Positions 16,985 through 26,331 of a stretch of 64,000 nucleotides of DNA are shown in pieces. Made by a program: the position numbers and the translations under genes. Every line of letters begins with the position of its first letter. Positions within the stretch are counted from its first letter, which is position 1. Location of the stretch: assembly GCA_963759235.1 (NCBI GenBank), contig CAVWYO010000005.1, positions 372,001-436,000 of the forward strand. Direction: 5' to 3'. This DNA is from Bauldia sp963759235. Its GTDB lineage: Bacteria; Pseudomonadota; Alphaproteobacteria; Rhizobiales; Kaistiaceae. The notes beneath the pieces were generated by a model. It was not told where the DNA came from. It made no database searches and saw nothing but the letters and a program-made list of their open reading frames with translations.

Positions 16985-17531
16985 ATGCCGGAGACGATCA
17001 AGCCCGTCATGAACATCGCCGACGTGCCGCTGCGCGACAACGCCCACGGCGAGACGTTTGAGGCGAAGATCGGCTCGTTCGGCCGCACGATCGGCTCCAC
17101 CGGCATCGGCGTCATGCTGCATGTCGTCGAACCGGGCAAGGCGGCGTTTCCCTTCCACGCCCATCATCAGACGCACGAGCTGTTCGTCATTCTGGAGGGC
17201 GAGGGGACATACCGCCTCGGCACGGAGAGCTACCCGGTGAAGGCCGGCGACGTGCTCGCCGCGCCGACCGGCGGTCCCGAGGCGGCGCATCAGATCATCA
17301 ACACCGGGGCGGCGCCCTTAAAGTATCTCGGCATCTCGGCGTCGCCCGGCACCACCGAGGTCGTCGAGTATCCGGATTTCGAAGAAGTTCGCCGTCACTT
17401 CGCGCTACGACTGGGCGACCGGCACCGGCGGGGTCCGCTACATCGGACGGCAGGAGAACTCGCTCGACTACTGGGACGGCGAGGTAGTGACGGAGACGAT
17501 GGCCGCCGCCTCGTCGGCGACGGACGAATGA
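16985..17531 (+). pseudogene. Cupin domain protein, single-base frameshift near the C-terminus
   Basis: Read through the frameshift, this is a roughly 180-residue small-molecule-binding cupin. The metal motif is FHAHHQTHELFVILEG followed by HQIINTG. The start ATG at 16985 has AGGGAG six bases upstream. At the TTT of 17377-17379 there is one base too many. The expected VVEYPD-SKKFAVTSRYDWA and GGVRYIGRQENSLDYWDG lie in the next frame, ending at TGA 17529-17531. The uninterrupted frame instead runs to 17554 and overlaps sufC by one base. The metal-binding core precedes the shift, so an altered protein might still fold. This could be a sequence error. Confidence 0.8.
17132..17149 (+). repeat. 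Right 18-bp direct repeat flanking the toxin-antitoxin cassette
   Basis: Identical to 16034-16051. It lies inside the second cupin gene at the EPGKAAF codons. Recombination between the two copies would remove 1,098 bases and leave one cupin gene fusing the first 5' half to this 3' half. Confidence 0.7.
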
Positions 17532-17553
17532 CGGAAAAGAAAGCGCAAGAATA

Positions 17554-18309
17554 ATGGCACTGCTTGACATCGAAAACTTGCACGCGACGGTCGACGGCCG
17601 CGAGATTCTCCGCGGCATCGACCTGAAGCTCGACGCGGGCGAGGTGCATGCGATCATGGGCCCGAACGGCTCGGGCAAGTCGACGCTCGCCTATGTGCTC
17701 GCCGGCCGCGACGGCTATGAGGTGACCGAAGGCTCCGTGCGGTTCCGCGGCGAGGACCTTCTCGCCATGGCACCCGACGAGCGGGCCACGGCAGGCGTGT
17801 TCCTCGCCTTCCAGTATCCGGTCGAGATCCCGGGCGTCGCCACCATGACCTTCCTCAAGGCGGCGCTCAACGCCCAGCGCAAGGCGCGCGGCGAGGATGA
17901 AATCTCGACCCCCGACTTCATGCGCAAGGTCAGGGACGTCTCCGGACGCTTGAACGTCACGCAGGAAATGCTCCGCCGGCCGCTCAATGCCGGGTTCTCC
18001 GGCGGCGAGAAGAAGCGAAACGAGATCCTCCAGATGGCGCTCCTCGAGCCGTCGCTCTGCATCCTCGACGAGACCGATTCCGGCCTCGACATCGATGCCT
18101 TGCGGCTGGTCGCCGAGGGGGTCAACCAACTCCGCTCGCCCGAGCGCGGCATGCTGGTCATCACCCACTACCAGCGGCTTCTCAACTACATCGTGCCCGA
18201 TGTCGTCCACGTGCTCTCCGCCGGCAGGGTGGTGCGGACCGGCGGCAAGGAGCTGGCGCTGGAGCTGGAAGAGAAAGGCTATGCCGAGTTCGCCGAGGCG
18301 GCGGCCTGA
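17554..18309 (+). CDS. sufC: Fe-S assembly ATPase SufC
   Basis: The ABC-type ATPase of the SufBCD complex, a soluble protein that drives conformational change in the scaffold. Walker A is GPNGSGKST (about residues 35-43), the signature is FSGGEKKRNEI, and Walker B is LCILDETDSGLDIDAL followed by the switch histidine in VITHYQ. The 251-residue length is normal. Its ATG overlaps the stop of the frame running through the broken cupin by one base. sufD starts 9 bases downstream. Confidence 0.97.
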   Translation: MALLDIENLHATVDGREILRGIDLKLDAGEVHAIMGPNGSGKSTLAYVLAGRDGYEVTEGSVRFRGEDLLAMAPDERATAGVFLAFQYPVEIPGVATMTFLKAALNAQRKARGEDEISTPDFMRKVRDVSGRLNVTQEMLRRPLNAGFSGGEKKRNEILQMALLEPSLCILDETDSGLDIDALRLVAEGVNQLRSPERGMLVITHYQRLLNYIVPDVVHVLSAGRVVRTGGKELALELEEKGYAEFAEAAA

Positions 18310-18318
18310 GGACTGGCG

Positions 18319-19644
18319 ATGACCGCCGAGCCACGCACGCTTCGCACCAAGGCCGAAGAGGCAATCGCCGCCGAATATGCGAGCGCGCGCGAACGCCTGC
18401 CCGGCGGCGAGCCCGCCAGGCAACGGCGCGACGCGGCGTTCTCGCTGTTCGAACGCTTCGGCCTGCCGCACCGGCGGGTCGAGGCGTGGAAATACACCGA
18501 CCTCAGGGCGTTGACCCGGACGGTCGCTCCGCTTGCCGGCCCGCCCGCTGCCGATGTGCTGGCGACGATCGCCGAAGGCGATCCCATCGCCGGGCTCGAC
18601 CGGGCACAGATCGTGGTGGTCAACGGCGTCTACGAGCCGGAGCTGTCGGACCTCGTCGGGGTCGAGGGCGTCTCGGTCGAGTCGCTCGCCACCGTGCTTG
18701 CCGATGCGCCCGATCGCGTCGGCCGGCTGTTCGACGACGGCGACGATACGGTGATGGCGCTGAACACCGCCCTGATGCAGGGCGGCGTGGCGGTGACAGT
18801 CGCCGCCGACGCCAAGCCGGCGCGGCCGATCGAGATCGTCCATCTGACCGCGGCCGAGACGCCGGCTTCGGTGGCGACCCGCGACGTTGTCGCGGTCGGC
18901 GCCAATGCTTCGGTCCGCTTCGTCGAGAGCCATCGCGGGGCGGCCGGCGTCGGCTATCAGGTCAACGCCCTGACCGAGCTCGACATTAGCCGAGGCGCGA
19001 AGGTGCTGTGGACGCGGCTGCAGACCGAGAGCGAGGCCGCCCAGCACCTGGCGAGTTTCGTCGCCCGGCTCGCCGACGACACGACCCTCGACCATCTGGC
19101 GGTCAATCGCGGGGCCGCGCTCGCCCGCTGGCAGGGATTCGTTGCGGTCGCCGGCCGTGGCGCGCGGGCCGGCTTCTACGGCGCGACGATGCTGTCGGGC
19201 GCCGAGCACGGCGACACCATGCTGGTCGTTCGTCACAGCGCGCCGGACTCGGTCAGCAACGAACTCTTCAAGAACGTTGTCGACGACAAGGCATCGGGCG
19301 CTTTCCAGGGGCTGATCGCCGTCGAGCGGCATGCCCAGAAGACCGACGCCAAGATGATGACCCGGTCGCTCTTGCTCTCCGACGAGGCGCAGTTCGCCTC
19401 GAAGCCGGAACTGGAGATATTCGCCGACGACGTGCGTTGCGGCCACGGCGCGACCGCCGGCAACATCGATCCGGCGATGCTTTTCTACCTGATGGCGCGC
19501 GGCCTGCCGCGGCCGGACGCCGAACGGCTGCTGATCGAGGCGTTCCTCGACGACGCCATCGACGCGATCGGCGACGAGGCGATCGCCGCAGCGCTGAAGG
19601 GCGTGGTGAGCGGCTGGCTGGCGCGGCGGGGAGGGGACCGATGA
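18319..19644 (+). CDS. sufD: Fe-S assembly protein SufD
   Basis: A SufB paralogue completing the SufBC2D scaffold, needed for iron entry. It is 441 residues with an N-terminal helical part (RVEAWKYTDLRALTRT) and the beta-helix core. The C-terminal shared SufB/SufD motif is FADDVRCGHGATAGNIDP, whose Cys and His lie at the SufB-SufD interface. It starts at ATG 18319 and its stop overlaps the sufS start (ATGA, 19641-19644), so the two are translationally coupled. Confidence 0.95.
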   Translation: MTAEPRTLRTKAEEAIAAEYASARERLPGGEPARQRRDAAFSLFERFGLPHRRVEAWKYTDLRALTRTVAPLAGPPAADVLATIAEGDPIAGLDRAQIVVVNGVYEPELSDLVGVEGVSVESLATVLADAPDRVGRLFDDGDDTVMALNTALMQGGVAVTVAADAKPARPIEIVHLTAAETPASVATRDVVAVGANASVRFVESHRGAAGVGYQVNALTELDISRGAKVLWTRLQTESEAAQHLASFVARLADDTTLDHLAVNRGAALARWQGFVAVAGRGARAGFYGATMLSGAEHGDTMLVVRHSAPDSVSNELFKNVVDDKASGAFQGLIAVERHAQKTDAKMMTRSLLLSDEAQFASKPELEIFADDVRCGHGATAGNIDPAMLFYLMARGLPRPDAERLLIEAFLDDAIDAIGDEAIAAALKGVVSGWLARRGGDR

Positions 19645-20888
19645 ACGCACCGGCAACCATCAACACAGCCGCCTACGACGTTGAGGCAATACGCCGCGAC
19701 TTCCCGATCCTCAAGCGCACCGTCTACGACAAGCCGCTGGTCTATCTCGACAACGCCGCCTCCGCCCAGAAGCCACAGGTGGTGATCGACGCGGTGAGCG
19801 CCGCCTATGGCAGCGAATACGCCAACGTCCATCGCGGCCTGCACTTCCTCTCCAATCTCGCCACCGAGAAATACGAGGAGGCCCGCGACATCGTCCGCCG
19901 CTTCGTCAACGCCGAGCACGTCGAGGAGATCATCTTCACCCGCAACGCTACCGAGGCGATCAACCTCGTCGCGGCGTCCTACGGCGCGATGGCGATCGGC
20001 GCGGGCGACGAGATCGTGCTGTCGATCATGGAGCACCACTCCAACATCGTGCCGTGGAACTTTCACCGCGAGCGGAAGGGCGCGGTGATCAAGTGGGCGC
20101 CGATCGCCGACGACGGGACGTTCCTCATCGACGAATTCGAGAAGCTGCTCACCGACCGCACCAAAATCGTCGCCGTCACCCACATGTCGAACGTCACCGG
20201 CACGGTGGTGCCGGTCAAGGCGATCTGCCGCATCGCCCACGCCCGCGGCATTCCGGTCCTGGTCGACGGCAGCCAGGGGGCGGTGCACCTGCCGGTCGAC
20301 GTTCGCGACCTCGATTGCGACTTCTATTGCTGCACCGGGCACAAGCTCTACGGCCCGACCGGCATCGGCGTCCTCTACGGCAAGCTCGCGCATCTGAAGG
20401 CGATGCCGCCTTACATGGGCGGCGGCGAGATGATCGCCGAGGTGAGCGAGGACGAGGTCACCTATGCCGAGCCGCCGCACCGCTTCGAGGCGGGGACGCC
20501 GCCGATCGTCCAGGCGATCGGCCTCGGTGCCGCGCTGACCTATCTGGAGGGGATCGGCCGCGAGCGGATCGCCGCCCACGAGGCGAGCCTCCGCGACTAC
20601 GCCATGGAGCGCTTGTCGCGGATCAACAGCCTCACCCTCTACGGGACGACGAAGGACAAAGGCGCCATCGTCGCCTTCAACATGGCCGGCGCCCACCCCC
20701 ATGACATTTCGACCATCATCGACCGCTCCGGCGTCGCGGTCAGGGCCGGCACCCATTGCGCTCAACCGCTGCTCGCCCGATATGGAACGACGGCGACCTG
20801 CCGCGCCTCCTTCGGCCTGTACAATACGCTCGCCGAAGTCGATGCGCTCGCCGAGGCGCTTCGCAAGGCCCACGAATTCTTCGCGTGA
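19641..20888 (+). CDS. sufS: Cysteine desulfurase SufS
   Basis: The group II cysteine desulfurase dedicated to the SUF system; it passes sulfur to the scaffold. It is 415 residues. The N-terminus reads DFPILKRTVYDKPLVYLDNA. The PLP lysine is in CTGHKLYGPTGIG and the catalytic cysteine in VRAGTHCAQPLL, the single-residue loop typical of SufS rather than IscS. The ATG overlaps the sufD stop by four bases. No sufE or sufU partner is visible in this window. Confidence 0.95.
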   Translation: MNAPATINTAAYDVEAIRRDFPILKRTVYDKPLVYLDNAASAQKPQVVIDAVSAAYGSEYANVHRGLHFLSNLATEKYEEARDIVRRFVNAEHVEEIIFTRNATEAINLVAASYGAMAIGAGDEIVLSIMEHHSNIVPWNFHRERKGAVIKWAPIADDGTFLIDEFEKLLTDRTKIVAVTHMSNVTGTVVPVKAICRIAHARGIPVLVDGSQGAVHLPVDVRDLDCDFYCCTGHKLYGPTGIGVLYGKLAHLKAMPPYMGGGEMIAEVSEDEVTYAEPPHRFEAGTPPIVQAIGLGAALTYLEGIGRERIAAHEASLRDYAMERLSRINSLTLYGTTKDKGAIVAFNMAGAHPHDISTIIDRSGVAVRAGTHCAQPLLARYGTTATCRASFGLYNTLAEVDALAEALRKAHEFFA

Positions 20889-20896
20889 GGGACGTC

Positions 20897-21319
20897 ATGG
20901 AAGACCGTCCGATCGAAACGACAACCACCGAAGCGGCAACCGCCGAAGTGGCGGAGCCGGCTCCGGCATCGGCGGCGCCGCGCGCCACCGGTTCGGCGAT
21001 CCCGCCGGAGGAACTGGAGCGGCTGACCCACGACATCGTCGGCGCGCTGAAGACCGTCTACGATCCCGAAATCCCGGCCGACATCTACGAACTCGGCCTG
21101 ATCTACAAGGTCGACATCGACGACGACCGCAACGTCGCGATCGACATGACGCTGACCGCGCCCGGCTGTCCGGTCGCCGGTGAGATGCCGGGCTGGGTGG
21201 AGAATGCGGTCAGCCTCGTCCCCGGCGTCGGCAATGTCGACGTCGCCATGGTCTTCGATCCGCCGTGGACACCGGAGCGCATGTCGGACGAGGCGAAGGT
21301 GGCGCTCGACTGGTATTGA
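20897..21319 (+). CDS. SufT-like / DUF59 (MIP18) Fe-S assembly protein
   Basis: A 140-residue protein with a variable Ala/Glu/Thr-rich N-terminus and a DUF59 domain from about residue 40. It has VYDPEIPADIYELGLIY and the cysteine motif APGCPVAGEMPGW. DUF59 proteins help mature Fe-S enzymes, and this one sits directly after sufS (8-base gap), its usual place in alphaproteobacterial suf operons. In relatives the next gene is normally the SufA-type carrier; here that gene lies 5.3 kb away (26621). Confidence 0.9.
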   Translation: MEDRPIETTTTEAATAEVAEPAPASAAPRATGSAIPPEELERLTHDIVGALKTVYDPEIPADIYELGLIYKVDIDDDRNVAIDMTLTAPGCPVAGEMPGWVENAVSLVPGVGNVDVAMVFDPPWTPERMSDEAKVALDWY

Positions 21320-21386
21320 TGCGGTCGGCGTCGCGCCGCTCCGGGGCCCCCGATATTTGGCTGCCGGATCACGGAGCGCTTTCCCC

Positions 21387-21809
21387 ATGACCAACCGTCC
21401 CGAGATCGACGGCGTGCTCGAGACCTGCCTCTACGTCGATGACGTTGCGGCGGCGCGGGGCTTCTACGAGCGGGTCTTCGGCTTCACGGCGATGGTGGCG
21501 GAGGATCGGATCGTCGCGATGGACGCCGGTCGGGGCCATGTTCTCATCCTCTTCAAACGCGGCGGCACCCTGCAGCCGGTGCCGGTCGCGGGGAGCTTCA
21601 TTCCGCCCCATGACGGCGACGGCCCGCAGCATTTCGCCTTCGGGATTGCCGCCGAAAGCTATGACGGCTGGAAACGGCATCTGGCGGCGTCGGGCGTTGC
21701 GGTGGAAAGCGAGGTGATCTGGCCGCAGGGCGGGCGGAGCCTCTATTTCCGCGATCCCGACGGTCATCTCGGCGAATTGGCGACACCGGGGGTCTGGCCG
21801 AATTACTGA
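21387..21809 (+). CDS. VOC family (glyoxalase-like) protein
   Basis: A 140-residue single vicinal-oxygen-chelate unit. It reads LETCLYVDDVAAARGFYERV with FGF at the first beta-alpha turn, HFAFGI in the middle and LYFRDPDGHLGELATPG at the end. The metal site would use His and Glu in HFAFG and LGELAT. Substrate cannot be told; the family includes glyoxalases, dioxygenases and antibiotic-binding proteins. It follows the sufT-like gene by 67 bases on the same strand, so it may share the transcript. It begins the stretch that separates sufA from the rest of the suf genes. Confidence 0.85.
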   Translation: MTNRPEIDGVLETCLYVDDVAAARGFYERVFGFTAMVAEDRIVAMDAGRGHVLILFKRGGTLQPVPVAGSFIPPHDGDGPQHFAFGIAAESYDGWKRHLAASGVAVESEVIWPQGGRSLYFRDPDGHLGELATPGVWPNY

Positions 21810-21981
21810 TCAAGTCGGACTCGACGACGCCGGTCGGCGGCGATCACCGTCTTGCGCCAGGATGGCCAGCATTCCTTTCCTCCTGTAAAATGCGTCGGCA
21901 AGGCAGGCGCCCCGCGTTTTTGCGGATTCGGGCGCGATAGGTGGACGTCTCTTCACCACACCAGGCGAGAGAGTAGGCTCG

Positions 21982-23013
21982 ATGAACCTTCATTCCTGGT
22001 CGCTTCGCGCGGCTGCCGTCGGGGTGTTGCTGGCCGGCTCCTCCTCGGCGGCGCTGTTGGCCGAGGAGAACTTCTTTCAGGGCAAGACGATCACCATCAT
22101 CGTCGGCTTCGAGGCAGGGGGCGGCTACGACGCCTATGCGCGTTTGGTAGCCGACCACCTCGGCAAGCACATTCCGGGCAATCCGACGATCGTCATCGAG
22201 AACATGCCGGGCGGCGGCGGGCGAAAGTCGATCATCTATGTCGGGTCGGCGGCCCCCAAGGACGGCACCGTGATCTCGGTTGTCCCCTCGGCTATCGCCT
22301 TCGACAGCGTGCAGAGCGACCTGCCCGACAGGCTCGATGCCGCGACGTTCAACTACATCGGCCGATTGGATTCAATTGTCGGCGCCGAGGTCACCTGGCA
22401 CACGTCCGCGACCAGGACGATCGAAGATGCCAAGCAGCGCGAGACGACGCTGGCGAGCAGCGGCATCGCTTCCAATTCGAGCTTCATTCCACGCATGCTG
22501 AACGGCATGATCGGGACGAAGTTCAAGGTCGTCGAGGGGTATAAGGGCATACCCGACATGGCGAAGGCGATGGAAGGCGGCGAGGTGGAGGGAGCCCTCC
22601 TGTCGACGACGATCATCACCATGATGCATCCTGACTGGGCGGCGGATGGCAGCGTCAACTTCCTTTGGCTGGTGGCAACGGCCCGCATTCCGCAGTTCCC
22701 CGATATTCCGGTTGTCGTCGAATTCGCCGGGAACGACGAGCAGAAGCAACTGCTTTGGCTGGCGGCAAGCACGGCCGACGTCGGCAGGCCGGTTGTCGCG
22801 CCTCCCGGCGTTCCGGCCGACAGGGTCGAGATCCTGCGCCGGGCCTTCGACGTGATGATCAAGGACCCGGATTTCCTCGCCGACGCCAACACGCGAAAGC
22901 TGTCGCTCAATCCGGCGACCGGAGAAGAGGTTCAGGAAGCCGTCCGCACGACCATGAGCACCCCTCCGGCCGTCGTCGAGACCCTGAAGAAGATATTGGC
23001 GGGCGACAGCTGA
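21982..23013 (+). CDS. Bug/TctC-type tripartite tricarboxylate transporter binding protein
   Basis: A periplasmic solute-binding protein of the Bug (TctC) family, 343 residues. A signal peptide covers about residues 1-28 (AAAVGVLLAGSSSAALLAEE). It is followed by FFQGKTITIIVGFEAGGGYD and PTIVIENMPGGGG, the conserved ligand-pocket motifs. These proteins bind carboxylates. No TctA or TctB membrane partner is nearby, so it is an orphan that must share a transporter or act in sensing. It converges with the NRPS-like gene, a repeat lying between them. Confidence 0.88.
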   Translation: MNLHSWSLRAAAVGVLLAGSSSAALLAEENFFQGKTITIIVGFEAGGGYDAYARLVADHLGKHIPGNPTIVIENMPGGGGRKSIIYVGSAAPKDGTVISVVPSAIAFDSVQSDLPDRLDAATFNYIGRLDSIVGAEVTWHTSATRTIEDAKQRETTLASSGIASNSSFIPRMLNGMIGTKFKVVEGYKGIPDMAKAMEGGEVEGALLSTTIITMMHPDWAADGSVNFLWLVATARIPQFPDIPVVVEFAGNDEQKQLLWLAASTADVGRPVVAPPGVPADRVEILRRAFDVMIKDPDFLADANTRKLSLNPATGEEVQEAVRTTMSTPPAVVETLKKILAGDS

Positions 23014-23050
23014 TCGGCTCGCCGGGCCGGCAGAGTGCGTTCGGGCGCGG

Positions 23051-23151
23051 CGGCAAGTCCGCTCCGACAGAATCGGGTTTTAGCGCTAACGCTTTGATTC
23101 TCCGCAATTTCCGAGCGGAAATGTGCACACACTCTTGCTGAAATGGCGCTA
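23051..23151 (+). repeat. Dispersed 3'-end repeat, full copy
   Basis: Between the convergent Bug-type and NRPS-like genes. It contains GGCAAGTCCG, then CTTTGATTCTCCGC, the stem GCAATTTCC/GGAAATGTGC (one bulged base) and a terminal TGGCGCTA. The final CTA is the complement of the NRPS-like stop TAG. The stem differs from the copy at 34005 by paired changes, so the structure is kept. It may act as a two-way terminator. Confidence 0.7.
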
Positions 23152-26100
23152 TCCCCGCACGCCGGCCATCCGCAGGAGTTCCTGCAGGGAATAGTCCGGA
23201 TGCCGCGACGCGACGTCGAGCAGACGGCGATAGCTCTCGATCATCTCCTTGAGGCGCGCCGGGTCGAAGATGCGCGCGTCGAAGAGGGCCGAATGCTGCT
23301 CGTCGCGGGGGTCGATTCCGATCCGCAGGCCCTTGCCCTCCGGCATCGACCGATCGCCCGAGCTCAGCTCAAGGCCGCCAAAGGCGAGCGGTGACTCGGT
23401 CCTCATCACGCTGAGACTGACCGGAATCGGCGGGATGAAAACATTGCGCCGCTTCATTTCGGCGTTCAGCACGGCATTCGGCATCTCGCTGTGGGACAGC
23501 ACTTCGAGAACGCGTTGCCTGACCACCAGGAGCCATTCGGCAAAGCTCAGTCCCCAGTCGCATCTCAGCACGATCATGGTGACGTTGGCGAACAGGCCGA
23601 TCATGCTTTCAAGCCGCATCCGGCCGCGATTTGCCAACACGGCCCTGACCGCAACGTCCTGCTTGCCGGTCTCAACGGCCATCAAGGGAGCCAACGCCGC
23701 CAAGCACACCATGTAGGAGGTCGCACCGTGGGGAGAGGCAAGCGCCGCGAGCCGGGCCCAAACGTCGCCGTCGAGCGTCCACGCCAGAAGGCCCTCGTCC
23801 GGCGATGGACTTGGCGGCGGTCGCCGCCGCCGCCAGGGAAACTCGAGCGAGGACGGGAGGCGCGCAAATTCGCCTTCCCAGAAGGCCATGGTCGCCTCGT
23901 AACTCGCCGTTCCGGGCCGCCACAGCTGGTGCTGCCAGACGGCGTAATCGGCGTATTGGATCGGCAGCGTGGCCGGTAACGGCCGCGGCTTGCCTCGAAG
24001 CGCCGCCTCGTAGACAGTCGCGACCTCGCTGAAGAAGACCCGCCAGGACTGCGCATCCGAGTTCAGGTGATGATTGGCGCGCAACAGCCGGTGTTCGTCG
24101 GCCGCGAGCCTCAAGAGGGTGAACGCCAGCGGCGGGGCGGCCGACAGGTCGAACGTCCGGGCGCTCTCACGCACGAACAGACGCTCGGCCTCGGCCGCCG
24201 GATCGGCCGCACCGGAAAGGTCGATGACGGGAACCTCGATGGGGACCGGAGGATGCACGACTTGTCGGCCGGCACCGTCCACCGTGACGAAGGTCGTGCG
24301 GAGGCTCTCGTGCCGGCCGATCACGTAGTTGATGCTGTCGCGCAGAATGGCCGGGTTGAGCGGGCCGGTGATCCGATAGCTGTGGACACCGACGAAGTTG
24401 CGCGGCTTGATGGCGCGCCCGGCGGCCTTCCACATCCAGTCCTGCAACGGCGAGAGGGGCAGAGGTTCGTCGCGCGGCACCGGCATAAACGCGGCCGTCT
24501 CTTCGTCGGCCGGCTCGCGCTGGCGGGCATCGACGTGGGCGGCAAGCTCGCCGAGGGTGGGGTGGTTGGTGAAGGCTTCCAGATCGAGCCCGACACCCGT
24601 GGCGGCGTGGATCCGGGCGACAATCACCACGGCGGCCAAGGAGTCGCCGCCGAGGTCGAAGAAGTCATCGTCGGCGCTGACGCCGTCGATCTCCAGCGCC
24701 TCCTGCCAGAACCGGCCGAGCAGTCTCTCCGTCTCTGTGCGCGGGGCATGGCCGGCGCCGGCGGCGCGTTGCGGCAGGATCTGGCGGAGTTTGGCGCGGT
24801 CGATCTTGCCGGTCGGAGCCAGCGGCATCGCGTCAAGAAAAACGAACAGGTGCGGCACCATGTGACGCGGCAGTACGGTGCGCAGCCTCCTGCGGAAATC
24901 GCGGGGTGAGGCCGCGTCCGGCCGACAGACCACATATGCAACGAGTCGCGTCTGTCCGGTCCGTATCTCGAAGGCGCAGACGGCGCCGCTCGCTACCCCG
25001 GGAAGTCGCGACAGCGCGCCCTCGATCTCGCCGATGTCGACGCGCAGGCCGCCGATCTTCACGACATCGTCGATGCGACCCAGGATCGTCAGGTTTCCCT
25101 GCGCGTCGAGGCGACCGAGGTCGCGTGTCCTCAAAATGCGGTACCCGTCCCCTTCCGGCGCGGCGGTGAAGCGCTCGCCGGTCAGCTTGTCGTCGCGCCA
25201 GTATCCGGCGGCGAGGTAGCGGCTCTTGATGACGATCTCCCCGGGCGTGTCGGACGGGCATTCGCGCCCCTCGTCGTCGACGATCTTCAGCTCCATTCCC
25301 TTCGCCACCGAACCGACGTCCAGCCGACCTTCCGGGACGGTGTCCGCGGCGGTCAGCCGCCGAAAGGCGAAATTGGCGGCTTCGCTCGAGCCGGCCGACA
25401 AAATCAGCAGGCAATCGGCGGGGAAGTGCTTTTGAAACGCCTTGACGTCGTCGAGGGTCGCCGCCTCGGAGCCGAGCCGGACACCGCGGATGTGCGCGAA
25501 GCGGACATCGTCGGCAATCGTCTTCATCAGAAGGCGGAATGGCGACGCGGCCGAAATGTAGATCGTGATTTGCCTTTCGATGAGCCACTCGGCCAGCCCG
25601 GCGACACCCCTGACGACCACCGGAAACGGGCACAAGGTGGCGCCGTTGGCGAGGGCGCACAACGCAGTGGAGACCGCGTGACCGCTGCTCATGACGGCAA
25701 GCAGGGCTATGCGATCATCTGCGCCGATTTGCATCGCCTGCGGTATGACAATGGCATTCCGCAGGATCTGTCGCTGGGTATCGAGGACCCCTTTCGGCGT
25801 GCCGGTCGAGCCGGAGGTGTAGAGCAGGAAGGATGGCGCGTCGGAATGGATGTCGATGCCGAGATTGTCGCTGCTTTCGCCAACGGCGTGGCGATCAACG
25901 CCGATGATATTGGCCGAATCGCCGGAAAGCCGGCGCGCCTGATCTTCGCTCGCGGCGTCGGCGAGGAAGACCGCCGGCTCGGCGTGGGCGACGATCTGAG
26001 CGAGGCGCGCTGGCGGGTCGAGGGGATTGAGGATGACGACAATCCGCCCGGTCTTGAGGCTCGCCAGCATCGCGAGGATTGCCAGCTCCTCGCTCCGCGC

Positions 26101-26331
26101 GAGGATCGCCGCCCGGTCGCCCGGGGCGCCGTCGCGGATCAAGCGTCGGGCGAGGCGATTGGCTGCCGCGTTCAGCTCACGATAGGTGGGGCGCCATTCG
26201 TCGGTATCGATGGCTATCCGATCGGGAAAGCGCTGGACGACGTCCTCAAAGCAGGCGGCAATCGACCGTTCGGCTCCCTCAAGCTCGGCGAGTCGCCCCG
26301 GCTTATGTTCCTCGACAATCGCGTCCGTCAA
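23149..26331 (-). CDS. NRPS-like protein: adenylation, carrier, condensation domains
   Basis: About 1,060 residues read from a TTG at 26331 (AGGG upstream). An ATG at 26481 would add 50 poorly protein-like residues. Adenylation domain: LLYTSGSTGTPKG (169-181), RTRDLGRLDAQG (401-412), GRIDDVVKIGGLR (418-430) and PTGKID (507-512). Carrier domain: DDDFFDLGGDSL with phosphopantetheine Ser564. Condensation domain: HHLNSDA at 754-760 (usual form HHxxxDG), then IQYADYAVWQHQLW. No thioesterase, PPTase or other biosynthetic gene is adjacent. The A domain lacks the Asp that normally holds the amino group (region 213-222 reads VMSSGHAVST) and has SAGSSEA where YGPTE is usual. The substrate may therefore not be an ordinary amino acid. 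Product unknown. Confidence 0.85.
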   Translation of the reverse strand: MTDAIVEEHKPGRLAELEGAERSIAACFEDVVQRFPDRIAIDTDEWRPTYRELNAAANRLARRLIRDGAPGDRAAILARSEELAILAMLASLKTGRIVVILNPLDPPARLAQIVAHAEPAVFLADAASEDQARRLSGDSANIIGVDRHAVGESSDNLGIDIHSDAPSFLLYTSGSTGTPKGVLDTQRQILRNAIVIPQAMQIGADDRIALLAVMSSGHAVSTALCALANGATLCPFPVVVRGVAGLAEWLIERQITIYISAASPFRLLMKTIADDVRFAHIRGVRLGSEAATLDDVKAFQKHFPADCLLILSAGSSEAANFAFRRLTAADTVPEGRLDVGSVAKGMELKIVDDEGRECPSDTPGEIVIKSRYLAAGYWRDDKLTGERFTAAPEGDGYRILRTRDLGRLDAQGNLTILGRIDDVVKIGGLRVDIGEIEGALSRLPGVASGAVCAFEIRTGQTRLVAYVVCRPDAASPRDFRRRLRTVLPRHMVPHLFVFLDAMPLAPTGKIDRAKLRQILPQRAAGAGHAPRTETERLLGRFWQEALEIDGVSADDDFFDLGGDSLAAVVIVARIHAATGVGLDLEAFTNHPTLGELAAHVDARQREPADEETAAFMPVPRDEPLPLSPLQDWMWKAAGRAIKPRNFVGVHSYRITGPLNPAILRDSINYVIGRHESLRTTFVTVDGAGRQVVHPPVPIEVPVIDLSGAADPAAEAERLFVRESARTFDLSAAPPLAFTLLRLAADEHRLLRANHHLNSDAQSWRVFFSEVATVYEAALRGKPRPLPATLPIQYADYAVWQHQLWRPGTASYEATMAFWEGEFARLPSSLEFPWRRRRPPPSPSPDEGLLAWTLDGDVWARLAALASPHGATSYMVCLAALAPLMAVETGKQDVAVRAVLANRGRMRLESMIGLFANVTMIVLRCDWGLSFAEWLLVVRQRVLEVLSHSEMPNAVLNAEMKRRNVFIPPIPVSLSVMRTESPLAFGGLELSSGDRSMPEGKGLRIGIDPRDEQHSALFDARIFDPARLKEMIESYRRLLDVASRHPDYSLQELLRMAGVRG

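Noticed and set aside
17395..19656. A 753-residue minus-strand reading frame opposite sufC and sufD
   Set aside because: Both real genes have complete motifs; the antisense product resembles no protein.
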